Made by a program: the position numbers and the translations under genes
The notes under the pieces: generated by a model
The model's database searches: none
Seen by the model: the letters and a program-made list of their open reading frames with translations, nothing else
What the model was told of the DNA's origin: nothing
Part shown: in pieces, positions 48,277 to 57,077 of the stretch
Layout: every line of letters begins with the position of its first letter
Numbering within the stretch: the stretch's first letter is position 1
Source of the DNA: an uncultured Prevotellaceae bacterium
GTDB taxonomy: Bacteria; Bacteroidota; Bacteroidia; Bacteroidales; Bacteroidaceae
DNA length: 64,000 nucleotides
Direction: 5' to 3'
NCBI GenBank assembly: GCA_902800435.1
Contig: CADCEQ010000003.1
Span: 36,705-100,704 of the forward strand

Positions 48277-49519
48277 TCTTATCATCATCGGCGCGGGGCC
48301 TGGAGGCTACCGCGCCGCTGAATATGCTGCGAAGCAGGGACTGAAGGTCACCATCTTCGAGGACGGCGAGGTAGGCGGCACCTGTCTGAACGTTGGCTGC
48401 ATACCGACGAAGACCTATGTCCACTCTGCCACTTTCGATGAAGCCCGCCAGCGCATGGCCCAGGTCATCCCCCAACTCCGTGCAGGTGTTGAAGGCATCC
48501 TCTCGCATCCGAACATCACCCTCGTCCGCAGCCGCGCCCAGTTCGTCGACGCCCACACCGTCTGTCCCCTATGCGGCGACAGTGTCGCCGCCAAAAACAT
48601 CATCATCGCCACCGGCTCTGAGACGAAGTGGCTCCCCCTGCCCGACATCAGCGACCCGCGCGTCGTCGACAGTACCGGCCTGCTCCAGTTAAACACCCTG
48701 CCCAAGCGCCTCGCCGTCATCGGCGCCGGTGTCATCGGCATGGAGTTTGCCTCCGTCTTCCACCGCTTCGGTTCCGAGGTCACGGTCATTGAGTACCTGA
48801 AGGAGTGCCTGCCCGCCCTCGACAGCGATATTGCCAAGCGCCTGCGCAAGCTGATGGAGAAGCAGGGCATCACGTTCAAGATGAAGACCGCCGTACAGTC
48901 GCTTGCCGACATCGACGCCGACGTCATCCTGATGGCCACCGGCCGCAAACCGCGTGTTCAGGCTGACTTCATAAAGGCCGGCTTTGAGTACGATGAGCGC
49001 ATGGGCATTAAGGTGGATGATAACTTCGAGACGTCGGTGAAGGGCCTCTACGCCATTGGCGACGTCAACGGTCGCCAGATGCTGGCCCATGCCGCCGAGA
49101 TGCAGGCCGTCCGTGCCGTTAACCACATCCTTGGCAAGCAGGACAACATCCGCTTCGACATCATGCCCGCCGCCATCTTCACTACCCCCGAGGCCGCCTG
49201 CGTCGGTCCCGCCGAAGACCAGTTGAAGGCACTGGGCATCGCCTACGAGTGCAAGAAGTCCTTCTGGCGTGCCAACGGCAAAGCAATGGCGATGAATGAG
49301 ACTGAGGGCATGTTGAAGCTCTTCGTCTCCCCTCCCTCGCAGGGAGGGGCTGGGGGAGAGTCTCTCATCCTCGGCTGTCACGCCTACGGTGCCCATGCTG
49401 CCGACATCGTCCAGGAGGTCTCCGTACTAATATGTCGCGAAACCACCCTTGGGCAGCTCCGCGACATGATACATATTCACCCCACGCTCTCAGAGATTCT
49501 GAAGGCGGCGGCTGAGTAG
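48263..49519 (+). CDS. lpdA: Dihydrolipoyl dehydrogenase (L protein)
   Basis: 418 residues, somewhat shorter than the usual ~450-470 but with all key parts: FAD loop IIIGAGPGGYRAAEYA, redox pair Cys41/Cys46 in GGTCLNVGCIPTK, NAD-binding VIGAGVIGMEFASVF, second FAD motif GLYAIGDVNGRQMLAHAA and the C-terminal catalytic His in MIHIHPTLSE. It reoxidises dihydrolipoyl-GcvH. Two repeat-derived segments interrupt it: CPLCGD near residue 103-108 and SPPSQGGAGGES near 355-366. The stop directly abuts the stop of the convergent DUF5107 gene. Confidence 0.95.
   Translation: MTQTDLIIIGAGPGGYRAAEYAAKQGLKVTIFEDGEVGGTCLNVGCIPTKTYVHSATFDEARQRMAQVIPQLRAGVEGILSHPNITLVRSRAQFVDAHTVCPLCGDSVAAKNIIIATGSETKWLPLPDISDPRVVDSTGLLQLNTLPKRLAVIGAGVIGMEFASVFHRFGSEVTVIEYLKECLPALDSDIAKRLRKLMEKQGITFKMKTAVQSLADIDADVILMATGRKPRVQADFIKAGFEYDERMGIKVDDNFETSVKGLYAIGDVNGRQMLAHAAEMQAVRAVNHILGKQDNIRFDIMPAAIFTTPEAACVGPAEDQLKALGIAYECKKSFWRANGKAMAMNETEGMLKLFVSPPSQGGAGGESLILGCHAYGAHAADIVQEVSVLICRETTLGQLRDMIHIHPTLSEILKAAAE
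48569..48592 (+). repeat. CTATGCGGCGA hairpin repeat, copy 2 (lpdA)
   Basis: CTATGCGGCGACAGTGTCGC continues CGCC, with the palindrome GGCGAC-AGT-GTCGCC. It codes LCGDSVAA in frame, about 1.1 kb from copy 1. The loop and stem changes are compensatory between the copies. Confidence 0.5.
49327..49360 (+). repeat. CCCCTCCC hairpin repeat, copy 1 (lpdA)
   Basis: CCCCTCCCT pairs with AGGGAGGGG around CGC, then CTGGGGGAGAG. In frame; codes SPPSQGGAGGES at a surface-loop position of LpdA. Confidence 0.7.
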
Positions 49520-52500
49520 CTACAGCAGACCGCTGTCAATCAGCGTCCGCAACTGTTGAATGCCCTGATGGTTAATGTCCAAGGCTTCCACCTCGGAGAG
49601 ATACCTCAGGGCTTTTTCTGTGTCGCCCAGTCCCAAGTAGCCGAGGGCGAGCATATACTTGCAGTGGATGAGGTTCTTCGTGTCGAGGCTGTCCTCCCAG
49701 ATGAGCAGGTCGGGCAGCGAGACGGCGAAGTAGTCCATCGTGACGTGGTCGAAGATGTGCTGCTTGCCGTAGTTGACGAGTTTGTGGAAGAGGCTTCGCG
49801 CCTTGTCCTCCTGTCCTAACTTGCGGTAGCAGAGGCCGGCGTAGAATATCTTGTCGGGCTTGGCGTCGTTATAGTACATGGCGGCGGCAGGCTCCGTCGG
49901 CCCGGCGGTTCCCTCCTCATAACGCCCGAGGAAATAAAGGAAGTCATTGTCCTGAGCACCATAGAGCTTTCCCTCGCCAAGATGAGGCGGATAGACAAGA
50001 CACTCCTCCAACAGCTTAGTGGCTTTATCCACAGCAGAACTATCTACTCCCCTCTCTTTGGGAGAGGGGCCGGGGGTGAGGCTTTTCTTCGCAAGCTCCA
50101 CCCTGCATATCTGGTACTGCCCGCTTACCTTGCCTTCGCCGCCCTCCCACGGGTGGAACTTATGGGCATCGAGTTTCGCCTTGGCCTCCTCGTAGCGGCC
50201 AAGCTGGTTGAGCAGGGTAATCTCCTCTAAGACGAGGTCGTCGCGCTGCTGGATGAGCTTCGGGTATTGCTGCAGGAAGTTGAGTCGCTCCTGATGCGGT
50301 TTCTGCAGGCGCTTGTAGAGCTGGTCGAGTTCCATCAGCACGCGGGCGTCTTTCTCGTCGAGGCTGAAGGCGCGTTCCATATACGCCAATGCCTCCTCCC
50401 GCCTGTTCTGTTTGTTGAAGCGTGCCAGCGCCAGGTTACGCCAGACGGTCGGGAATTGCGGGTCGAGCCGTGCCGACAGTTCCCAGTTCTCGATGGCCAC
50501 GTCGTACTGCCGCTTGTCGTAATACAGACAGCCGAGGTAATAGGGCGCCCGTGCCCCGTCGGGGTTCATCGTCTTGGCCATCGTCAGCACGATGACGTCC
50601 TCTAAGCGGTTGGGGAAACAGCAGTAGCTGTCTACCTTTTCTGCCTGCTCGAAGGCATCGTTGGCAGCTACGGCATCGCCTAATCCGAGCTGTGCCCAGC
50701 CTATATAATAATAGGTGAGCGGATGCTTCGCCTTGCACAGTTTCAGAATGTCGATGCACTCCTGCCACAGACCGGCCTGCGCATAGTCGAGCGCCAGTTC
50801 ATGGTAGTTATAGACGTTGCCGTGCATCATCACGGTCATCTCCTTCAGCACGTCTTTGTCCTTTGTCAGCAGGTATTGCTCGTAACGAATGCCGTAGTTG
50901 AAGCGGTCAAGCTGCAACGACTCTTTGATGAGCGCTAAGCGTTCGTTCAATTCCCTCGAACTGCCCATCTGCAGACCGCCTTTCTGCTTCCCGTCCTGCT
51001 GCAGCCGCAGCACGGCGGCCTTCAGCGCCCGCGCCTTGTGGTTGCAGCTGTTGAAGATGAGGCAGCGGTTCAGCTCGTCGATGGCATCGCCGTAGCGGCC
51101 TTGGCTCACGCTGATGCAGGCGGCTTCGAAGTAGCCGGCATCGGCCCACGCCTTGTTCCACGTCGACTTCCAGAACAGCTCGTAAGCCTCCTGCGTGCGG
51201 CGTTGGTACTTCAGACAGAGGGCGAGGTTGAAGATGGCTTCTCCGTCGTAGGGATTCGGATTGCGCTTCTGCCATATCTTCACAGCCTTTCGCAGATAGG
51301 GCTCCGCCTTGTCGAACCGTCCGCGCCGCAGGTACCACAGTCCCGTCTGGTTCAGGCAGCGCACGTCGTTGGGGTCGCGGCGCAGGGCTTCTTCGTAGTA
51401 GTCGGGGGCCGACCAGGTGGCGTGGCGGTACTGCTCCAAGTGCAGTCCCGTCAGGTAGAGCTGGTCGTTGGTCTTCGTGTCCTCAGGTGGCAGGGCTGCT
51501 TCTGCGGCATCGGGGATGGGCCGGATCTCATCAGGCTCGGCGTGCCACTGCAGATTGCCCACTGTCAGCAACAGGCTATCCATTTTCGTCCCTTTCACGT
51601 CCACCGTCTGCTGAAAGACTTCCTCGGGCGACAGCGTCACCACCTTATCATAGTACACCTCGCCGTTATCGTGACGCAGCACGATGCGTACCTCCTGCTT
51701 CGACGTAGCCAGCACCTTGAAAGTAACCGACCTCCCCTCTCCAGTCGGAGAGGGGTCGGGGGTGAGGCCTATAATGAAGTCCTTCGACGCCTGCTTCACC
51801 ATGCCGATCTCGCGATAGGGCATGAAGTACTGCACGAACTGCTTCTCCTCGTAGGGCATGAGCCACGTGAAGTCGGGCTGGTTCTCAGTGTAGACGCCGG
51901 CCATCAGCTCGATGTAGGGACGGAACTCCCCCTCCCTTGGGGAGGGGCCAGGGGTGGGCTCCGTCAGGTTCCGGTCCCAGGCACGGCCGAAGTCGCCGTT
52001 GCCCCACGTCCACTGCTTCTTGCCGGGCGAGAAGTGATGGCTGGCCACATGGAGCATGCCGCCGTGGCTGTCGTTCTCGTAGCCGCCCTCGAAGTCGTAC
52101 TTCGAGTTGACGGCCATATAGCTCGTGGGCACGGGGATGTTGCGGTAGTTCGATATGTCGACACCTGCAGAATAGTCCATCTTGTAGTAGGTGCCCGTAG
52201 CGATGGGGAAGCTGGAGACGGCGCGCTTGCCGTGGTCGAAGACGGCGTTCACGTCAGGTGGGAACACGCTCTGGTACTGGTCGTTCACCTCGACGGCGGG
52301 ATTGGCCCACCACAGGAACGTCTGCGGCAGCGGCGTGCGGTTGCTGACACGTCCTTGAATCTCCAGATAAGCACAGCCGGGGCGCAGGGTGAAGCCTGCG
52401 GCACCCTTCTGGTGGAACATCCGCTCCATCTCGTTCACCCAGACGGTGACGCTCCCGTCCTCGTTCTCCACAATCAGCGAGTCAACGGGCGAATAGGTCG

Positions 52501-52873
52501 ACGGGCGGTGGTGCTGCGGCCAGTTGAACTCGATGCCACCGCTGATCCACGGTCCGCATAGTCCGACGAGTGCCGGCTTGATGACGTGGTTGTAGTACAC
52601 GAAGTGGCGCTGCTTCACCTTGTCGTAGGCCATCTGGATGCGGCCGCCCAGTTCGGGCAGCACCATCACCTTGATATACTCGTTCTCGAGCCAGACGGCC
52701 TGCCACTCCTTCGGTGTCGGCTCGTCGGCTATCGACTCGATGACGGGGTACGGATAAACCACACCGCTGCTTCCCTGATACACCCGCTTCTCAAGGAATA
52801 TCGGGTTCTTCTCGGCCTTTCCCACCTCGTAGGTTGGGATGGTCACTATTTCTCTCCAGGCTTTTACCACCAT
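49520..52873 (-). CDS. DUF5107 protein with tetratricopeptide repeats
   Basis: 1117 residues, no signal peptide seen. The N-terminal ~320 residues match DUF5107 (NEYIKVMVLPELGGRIQMAYDKV, GPWISGGIEFNWPQHHRP, WWANPAVEVND), a domain loosely like galactose-mutarotase folds. The central and C-terminal regions are TPR-like helical repeats (NQTGLWYLRRGRFDKAEPYLRKAV, WRNLALARFNKQNRREEALAYMERAF). Three Pro-rich segments (LTPGPSPKERGV and relatives) are in-frame repeat insertions. It lies 34 bases after a sugar porter gene, so it likely works on an imported carbohydrate; activity unknown. Confidence 0.83.
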   Translation of the reverse strand: MVVKAWREIVTIPTYEVGKAEKNPIFLEKRVYQGSSGVVYPYPVIESIADEPTPKEWQAVWLENEYIKVMVLPELGGRIQMAYDKVKQRHFVYYNHVIKPALVGLCGPWISGGIEFNWPQHHRPSTYSPVDSLIVENEDGSVTVWVNEMERMFHQKGAAGFTLRPGCAYLEIQGRVSNRTPLPQTFLWWANPAVEVNDQYQSVFPPDVNAVFDHGKRAVSSFPIATGTYYKMDYSAGVDISNYRNIPVPTSYMAVNSKYDFEGGYENDSHGGMLHVASHHFSPGKKQWTWGNGDFGRAWDRNLTEPTPGPSPREGEFRPYIELMAGVYTENQPDFTWLMPYEEKQFVQYFMPYREIGMVKQASKDFIIGLTPDPSPTGEGRSVTFKVLATSKQEVRIVLRHDNGEVYYDKVVTLSPEEVFQQTVDVKGTKMDSLLLTVGNLQWHAEPDEIRPIPDAAEAALPPEDTKTNDQLYLTGLHLEQYRHATWSAPDYYEEALRRDPNDVRCLNQTGLWYLRRGRFDKAEPYLRKAVKIWQKRNPNPYDGEAIFNLALCLKYQRRTQEAYELFWKSTWNKAWADAGYFEAACISVSQGRYGDAIDELNRCLIFNSCNHKARALKAAVLRLQQDGKQKGGLQMGSSRELNERLALIKESLQLDRFNYGIRYEQYLLTKDKDVLKEMTVMMHGNVYNYHELALDYAQAGLWQECIDILKLCKAKHPLTYYYIGWAQLGLGDAVAANDAFEQAEKVDSYCCFPNRLEDVIVLTMAKTMNPDGARAPYYLGCLYYDKRQYDVAIENWELSARLDPQFPTVWRNLALARFNKQNRREEALAYMERAFSLDEKDARVLMELDQLYKRLQKPHQERLNFLQQYPKLIQQRDDLVLEEITLLNQLGRYEEAKAKLDAHKFHPWEGGEGKVSGQYQICRVELAKKSLTPGPSPKERGVDSSAVDKATKLLEECLVYPPHLGEGKLYGAQDNDFLYFLGRYEEGTAGPTEPAAAMYYNDAKPDKIFYAGLCYRKLGQEDKARSLFHKLVNYGKQHIFDHVTMDYFAVSLPDLLIWEDSLDTKNLIHCKYMLALGYLGLGDTEKALRYLSEVEALDINHQGIQQLRTLIDSGLL
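50047..50081. repeat. CCCCTCCC hairpin repeat, copy 2 (DUF5107 gene)
   Basis: CCCCTCTC pairs with GAGAGGGG, tail CCGGGGGTGAGG. On the minus strand it codes LTPGPSPKERGV. Confidence 0.7.
51733..51769. repeat. CCCCTCCC hairpin repeat, copy 3 (DUF5107 gene)
   Basis: CCCCTCTCC pairs with GGAGAGGGG around AGTC, tail TCGGGGGTGAGG. Codes GLTPDPSPTGEGRS. Confidence 0.7.
51926..51959. repeat. CCCCTCCC hairpin repeat, copy 4 (DUF5107 gene)
   Basis: CCCCTCCC pairs with GGGAGGGG, tail CCAGGGGTGGGCT. Codes EPTPGPSPREGEF. Confidence 0.7.
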
Positions 52874-52875
52874 TT

Positions 52876-52907
52876 TATTTGCGATTTACTGATTTACGAT
52901 TTTCGAA
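52876..52907. repeat. TTTACGATTTTCGA linker repeat
   Basis: Imperfect GATTTACTGATTTACGATTTTC units fill the gap between the sugar porter and DUF5107 genes. Confidence 0.5.
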
Positions 52908-54200
52908 TTATTTCACAAGTTCTTTTTCCAATTCTTCTAAGCTCTTGCCTTTCGTCTCAGGACAGCGGCGGAACAGGAAGAGGAAGGCACAGAGGCAGAT
53001 GCCGCTGTAGACCCAGAATGTGCCGCTGCTACCTAAGGCTGCGTTCATCGAGGGGAACGAGAACGTCAGCGTGCAGCAGCCTACCCAGAGGGCAAACGTA
53101 CAAGTAGCCATCGCCACGCCGCGGATGCGGTTGGGAAATATCTCGGCCAGCAGCGTCCAGGTAACGGGTCCCAGCGTCATGGCATAGACCGAGATGGCTG
53201 TCACCACCAAGCAGACCATGGCGAAGCCCTTTACTTCCAGGAAGTAGCAAGTGCCTAAGGTCAGGTAAATCAGTCCCAGACCACCGGCACCGATGAGCAT
53301 CAGCGTGCGGCGGCCCCACCGCTCGATGGTATAGAGCGCCACAAAGGTAAAGACCACGTTGGCAATGCCCGTGATGACGATGTTGATGAACATACCGTCG
53401 ACGTCGAAGCCCGCCCCCACGAAAATCTCCTGCGCGTAGTTAAAGATCACGTTTGTGCCGCACCACTGCTGGAACACAGCAATCACCAATCCCAACAGCA
53501 GCACCCGCCCGTATTTCGACTGAGTTAGTTCCCGCAGTCCCGCCTGTTCGCTGTGCTGCGGCGTTGCCGCAGCCTTCATCCGCAAGAACACCGGGCTCTC
53601 CGGAATCAAGAAACTCATCACAAGAAACGCCGCCGCCGGCACCGTCTCTGCCCAGAACATCCAGCGCCAGCCCCACGCCACATTCCACGCCTGGCTCTCG
53701 GCCACGCTGGTATCGCGGGCTAGCAGCAGGTTGACAATCTGTGCAGCCAGAATGCCGAGCACGATGGTCATCTGGTTGAGGCTCACCATCCGTCCGCGTA
53801 TCGATGCGGGACTGACCTCGGCAATATACATTGGTGCCAAGGCCGAGGCCACGCCGATGCCCATGCCGCCCACGAAGCGGGCTATATTAAATAAGGTGAA
53901 GTCGTTGAACAGTCCCGTGCCGATGGCCGAAACGGTAAAAAGAACCGCAGACACCGTCAGCAGCGGCTTGCGCCCATACTTGTCGGCAGCAGCACCTGCC
54001 ACCATCGCGCCCACTAAACAGCCAATCAGGGCTGTCGACATGGCCACGCCCTGCATGACCGGCGAGTCAGAGATACCGAAATACAATTCATAGAACGGCT
54101 TTGCACCGCCAATGACCACCCAGTCGTAGCCGAAGAGCAGACCACCCATCGCCGACACGGCGCAGATGAAGTAAAGAAACGCTTTGCTTTGGTTTTCCAT
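52908..54200 (-). CDS. MFS sugar porter
   Basis: 430 residues from ATG 54200, which follows a -7 box; the longer open frame is rejected. Twelve hydrophobic segments. Sugar-porter signatures: GGLLFGYDWVVIGGA in TM1, DKYGRKPLL after TM2, RFVGGMGIGVASALAPMYIAEVSP, PESPVFL after TM6, ERWGRRTLM, and PETKGKSLEELEKEL at the C terminus. This is the XylE/AraE/GLUT type, a sugar:proton symporter. Followed by the DUF5107 gene in the same direction, suggesting a two-gene sugar utilisation unit. Substrate not determinable. Confidence 0.92.
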   Translation of the reverse strand: MENQSKAFLYFICAVSAMGGLLFGYDWVVIGGAKPFYELYFGISDSPVMQGVAMSTALIGCLVGAMVAGAAADKYGRKPLLTVSAVLFTVSAIGTGLFNDFTLFNIARFVGGMGIGVASALAPMYIAEVSPASIRGRMVSLNQMTIVLGILAAQIVNLLLARDTSVAESQAWNVAWGWRWMFWAETVPAAAFLVMSFLIPESPVFLRMKAAATPQHSEQAGLRELTQSKYGRVLLLGLVIAVFQQWCGTNVIFNYAQEIFVGAGFDVDGMFINIVITGIANVVFTFVALYTIERWGRRTLMLIGAGGLGLIYLTLGTCYFLEVKGFAMVCLVVTAISVYAMTLGPVTWTLLAEIFPNRIRGVAMATCTFALWVGCCTLTFSFPSMNAALGSSGTFWVYSGICLCAFLFLFRRCPETKGKSLEELEKELVK

Positions 54201-54235
54201 ATCCTCTTTTGTTGGTTGTTTGATTAAAAACTGTG

Positions 54236-54243
54236 CAAAGTTA
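54236..54243 (-). promoter_or_regulatory. -7 box of the sugar porter gene
   Basis: CAAAGTTA on plus (TAACTTTG on minus), 35 bases before ATG 54200. Confidence 0.6.
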
Positions 54244-54286
54244 CAAAATATCACGGAAAAACTTTGGCATTTTACGCTTTTTTATG

Positions 54287-54294
54287 TACTTTTG
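54287..54294 (+). promoter_or_regulatory. -7 box of the HerA-like gene
   Basis: TACTTTTG, 46 bases before ATG 54341; divergent from the porter promoter. Confidence 0.55.
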
Positions 54295-54340
54295 CCATCA
54301 GTATTACAAGAAGTCAAAAACTTAAAACACCAAAAGCCAC

Positions 54341-55924
54341 ATGTTAGACAACGAACGCGGGCTCTACATCGCCCACTGCGCCGAAGGAGCGCTCAGTATT
54401 ACAGGAAAGATGGCCAACCGGCACGGACTCATTGCCGGAGCCACGGGTACGGGTAAGACCGTCACGCTACAGGTGATGGCCGAGACTTTCTGCCAGGCAG
54501 GTGTGCCCTGCTTCATGGCCGACATGAAGGGCGACCTCAGCGGCATCTCGCAAGTGGGCAAAATGAGCGGTTTCATCGAGAAAAGGCTGCCTGAGTTCGG
54601 CATCGAGAATCCGCAGTTTCAGGCCTGCCCAGTCCGCTTCTACGATGTCTTTGGTGAGCAGGGACACCCCATGCGTGCCACCGTCAGTCAGATGGGACCG
54701 CAGTTGCTCAGCCGCCTGCTCCAGCTTAACGAGACGCAGGATGGTGTGCTCAACATTGTGTTCCGCATTGCCGATGAGCGCGGACTGCTCATCCTCGACC
54801 TTAAGGACCTGCGTTCCATGCTCGACTGGGTGTCGCAGCATGCCAAGGAGTATACCACGAAATACGGAAACATCTCTACTCCGACCATCGGCGCCATCCA
54901 GCGCGCCCTGCTCCAGTTGGAGGCTCAGGGTGCCGACCACTTCTTCGGTGAGCCCTCGTTCGACATCTACGACCTACTGCAGACTGAAGGCGGTAAGGGA
55001 ATCATGAGTGTCCTGGCTGCCGACAAGCTGATGCTCCAGCCCAAGCTCTACTCCACCTTCCTGCTTTGGCTGCTTTCCGAACTTTACACCACGCTCCCCG
55101 AAGTAGGCGACCTGCCGCTGCCGAAGCTTGTGTTCTTCTTCGACGAGGCTCACATGCTGTTCGACGGCACGTCGAAAGCCCTGCTCGACAAGATTGAGCA
55201 GGTTATCCGACTCATCCGCTCTAAGGGCGTTGGCATCTACTTTATCACGCAAAGCCCGACAGACATTCCCGAGGTCATTCTCGGACAGCTTGGCAACCGC
55301 GTACAGCACGCTCTTCGTGCCTATACGCCGAAGGACCAGAAGGCCGTGAAGACTGCCGCCGACACCTTCCGCCCCAATCCTGAGTTCAAGACCGATGAGG
55401 CTATTATGAACCTTGAGACCGGCGAGGCTCTCGTCAGCTTCCTCGACGAGAAGGGTGCCCCGGCTATTGTACAGCGCGCCAAGGTGTTGTTCCCGCTCAG
55501 TCAGATAGGTGCCGTCAGCGAGGGTCAGCGTCTTGACATCATCAAGCAGAGTCGCATCTATGGCAAGTACGACACGCCCGTCGACCGTGAGAGTGCCTTC
55601 GAGGTACTGGCCAAGGAGGCCGAGGAGGCTCTTGCCGCCCAGGAGGAAGCCGAGGGCGAGAAGGCTGAGAAGGGCGGCAAGGCCGAAAAGACCGAGAAGA
55701 AGAAGGCCGGCATCGTGAGCAAGGTGCTGAAGGCCGTGATGACTGCCGTCACCTCGACCCTCGCCGCCCTGCTCGGCACATGGGTGAGCAATAAGGTGAG
55801 CGGCAAGGAGTCGAAGTCGAAGACATCGGCCAAGGAGAAGGTGGTGAAGAATGCCACCAGTGCCGCCACGCGCACCGTCACCCGTGAGCTGACCCGCGAC
55901 ATCCTGGGCAACCTGATCAAGTAA
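54341..55924 (+). CDS. HerA-like ATPase (DUF853 / helicase HerA C-terminal family)
   Basis: 527 residues. Walker [10 protein letters not shown] (Lys39), [13 protein letters not shown], Walker [15 protein letters not shown] and the arginine-finger-like region [36 protein letters not shown] place it in the DUF853 branch of the HerA/FtsK P-loop ATPases (YjgR-like). The C-terminal ~110 residues are Ala/Lys/Glu-rich ([20 protein letters not shown]) then a short hydrophobic region, probably a disordered tail. Biological role of this family is poorly known; DNA translocation is presumed. It stands alone between divergent and convergent neighbours. Confidence 0.88.
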   Translation: MLDNERGLYIAHCAEGALSITGKMANRHGLIAGATGTGKTVTLQVMAETFCQAGVPCFMADMKGDLSGISQVGKMSGFIEKRLPEFGIENPQFQACPVRFYDVFGEQGHPMRATVSQMGPQLLSRLLQLNETQDGVLNIVFRIADERGLLILDLKDLRSMLDWVSQHAKEYTTKYGNISTPTIGAIQRALLQLEAQGADHFFGEPSFDIYDLLQTEGGKGIMSVLAADKLMLQPKLYSTFLLWLLSELYTTLPEVGDLPLPKLVFFFDEAHMLFDGTSKALLDKIEQVIRLIRSKGVGIYFITQSPTDIPEVILGQLGNRVQHALRAYTPKDQKAVKTAADTFRPNPEFKTDEAIMNLETGEALVSFLDEKGAPAIVQRAKVLFPLSQIGAVSEGQRLDIIKQSRIYGKYDTPVDRESAFEVLAKEAEEALAAQEEAEGEKAEKGGKAEKTEKKKAGIVSKVLKAVMTAVTSTLAALLGTWVSNKVSGKESKSKTSAKEKVVKNATSAATRTVTRELTRDILGNLIK

Positions 55925-55962
55925 CGACGGATTTCACTGTAGGCAGTTCAGTCGTAATACTA

Positions 55963-56030
55963 CTACGAATTTCACGAATTAAACGAATAAGCCGCGCGTC
56001 GCCCATTCGTTTAATTCGTGAAATTTGTAG
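55963..56030. repeat. Long inverted repeat (26-bp arms)
   Basis: Arms 55963-55988 and 56005-56030, complementary except for one position (a G-T pair), around a 16-base GC-rich loop. Each arm contains TTCACGAATTAAACGAAT or its complement. It lies in the convergent gap between the HerA-like and BspA-like genes and may terminate both, though no T-run follows. Confidence 0.7.
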
Positions 56031-56053
56031 TCGACGAAGTTCTCCTAAATCCT

Positions 56054-56983
56054 CTACTCTTCCACGATATTTTTGAATTTGTTCCAGGGAGACGTACTTT
56101 TATATGCCTCAAGTGACCCCTTAGGGACGTACAGAGTAACAGAAGAACAAATCTTATCGTCAAAAAAGTTGAATGACGAGAATCTGGGATTTTGTATTTG
56201 ACAATGGACTGAGTTCAGACCACTACAGCCAGAGAAAGCGTGGAGATGTATGATCTCCACGCTGTTTGGGATTGTTATTGAGGTCAGACCACTGCAGCCC
56301 TTAAAAGCTTCCTGCCCAATATAGGTAACTGTGTTGGGAATTGTTATTGAAGTCAGGTTGCTGCAGCCTTGGAAAGCAGAACTACTGATTAAAAAAGTGT
56401 TATCGGGCATTACCGTATTATTACACCCTTGAATCAGATAATTATTTTTTTTAAGAAGAATAGCATTACAGTTGTTGGGGGAATAATAATTTGGATTTCC
56501 TTCATCTACAGTAATGCTCTTCAGACCACCGCAACCAGCGAAAGCAAAATCGAGAATTTTGTCAACACTTTTGGGAATGAACAGGGAGGTCAATCCCCTG
56601 CAGTTTTGGAAAGCACACTCGCCAATATGGCGTATGCTTGATGGAATGGTGACTGAGGTTAGACGAGTACAATTCTTAAATGCGTCAAACTCAATATAAG
56701 ACACATCGTATGTGTTACCTTTGAATGTTATTCTGGGGGCGATGTTGGCAATCCCGGTGAATCTTTCTTCGTCATAGCCAGTTACCTTCAGGTCCATATT
56801 GAAGTTCACTGTGTACTTGACACCATCAAGATAAAAGTTTTTGTCGTCAATCAGGAAAAAGGAACTTCCATTTGACGTCGTTCCATCGTCATTCACAACG
56901 ACAGCATCTCTTTCTTCATCATCGCTGTCACATGCAACAAACAATCCTGCGACGATACACATTAAGAAGAATAGTTTTTTCAT
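56054..56983 (-). CDS. BspA-type leucine-rich-repeat lipoprotein
   Basis: 309 residues; lipoprotein signal (GLFVAC, Cys18) and an acidic Asp/Glu linker. A short N-terminal strand region is followed by at least five LRR_5-type repeats (LTSVTIPSSIRHIGECAFQNCRG, LTSITIPNTVTYIGQEAFKGCSG, LTSITIPNSVEIIHLHAFSGCSG). These occur in surface adhesins such as Tannerella BspA. Codons are more AT-rich than in neighbouring genes, which may indicate recent acquisition. Probably surface-exposed; ligand unknown. A -7 box lies 28 bases upstream. Confidence 0.9.
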   Translation of the reverse strand: MKKLFFLMCIVAGLFVACDSDDEERDAVVVNDDGTTSNGSSFFLIDDKNFYLDGVKYTVNFNMDLKVTGYDEERFTGIANIAPRITFKGNTYDVSYIEFDAFKNCTRLTSVTIPSSIRHIGECAFQNCRGLTSLFIPKSVDKILDFAFAGCGGLKSITVDEGNPNYYSPNNCNAILLKKNNYLIQGCNNTVMPDNTFLISSSAFQGCSNLTSITIPNTVTYIGQEAFKGCSGLTSITIPNSVEIIHLHAFSGCSGLNSVHCQIQNPRFSSFNFFDDKICSSVTLYVPKGSLEAYKSTSPWNKFKNIVEE

Positions 56984-57011
56984 TATCGTTCTTTGTTTAT
57001 GTTAGACGCCG

Positions 57012-57019
57012 CAAAGTTA
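57012..57019 (-). promoter_or_regulatory. -7 box of the BspA-like gene
   Basis: CAAAGTTA on plus (TAACTTTG on minus), 28 bases before ATG 56983. Confidence 0.6.
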
Positions 57020-57077
57020 CAACTTTTTTTTTGAATTGCAAGAAGATAATGGGGGAAAAGTGAAATAAATCTTACAC

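Noticed and set aside
48263..49519. LpdA read as truncated
   Set aside because: It is short, but all cofactor, redox and C-terminal dimer motifs including the catalytic His are present.
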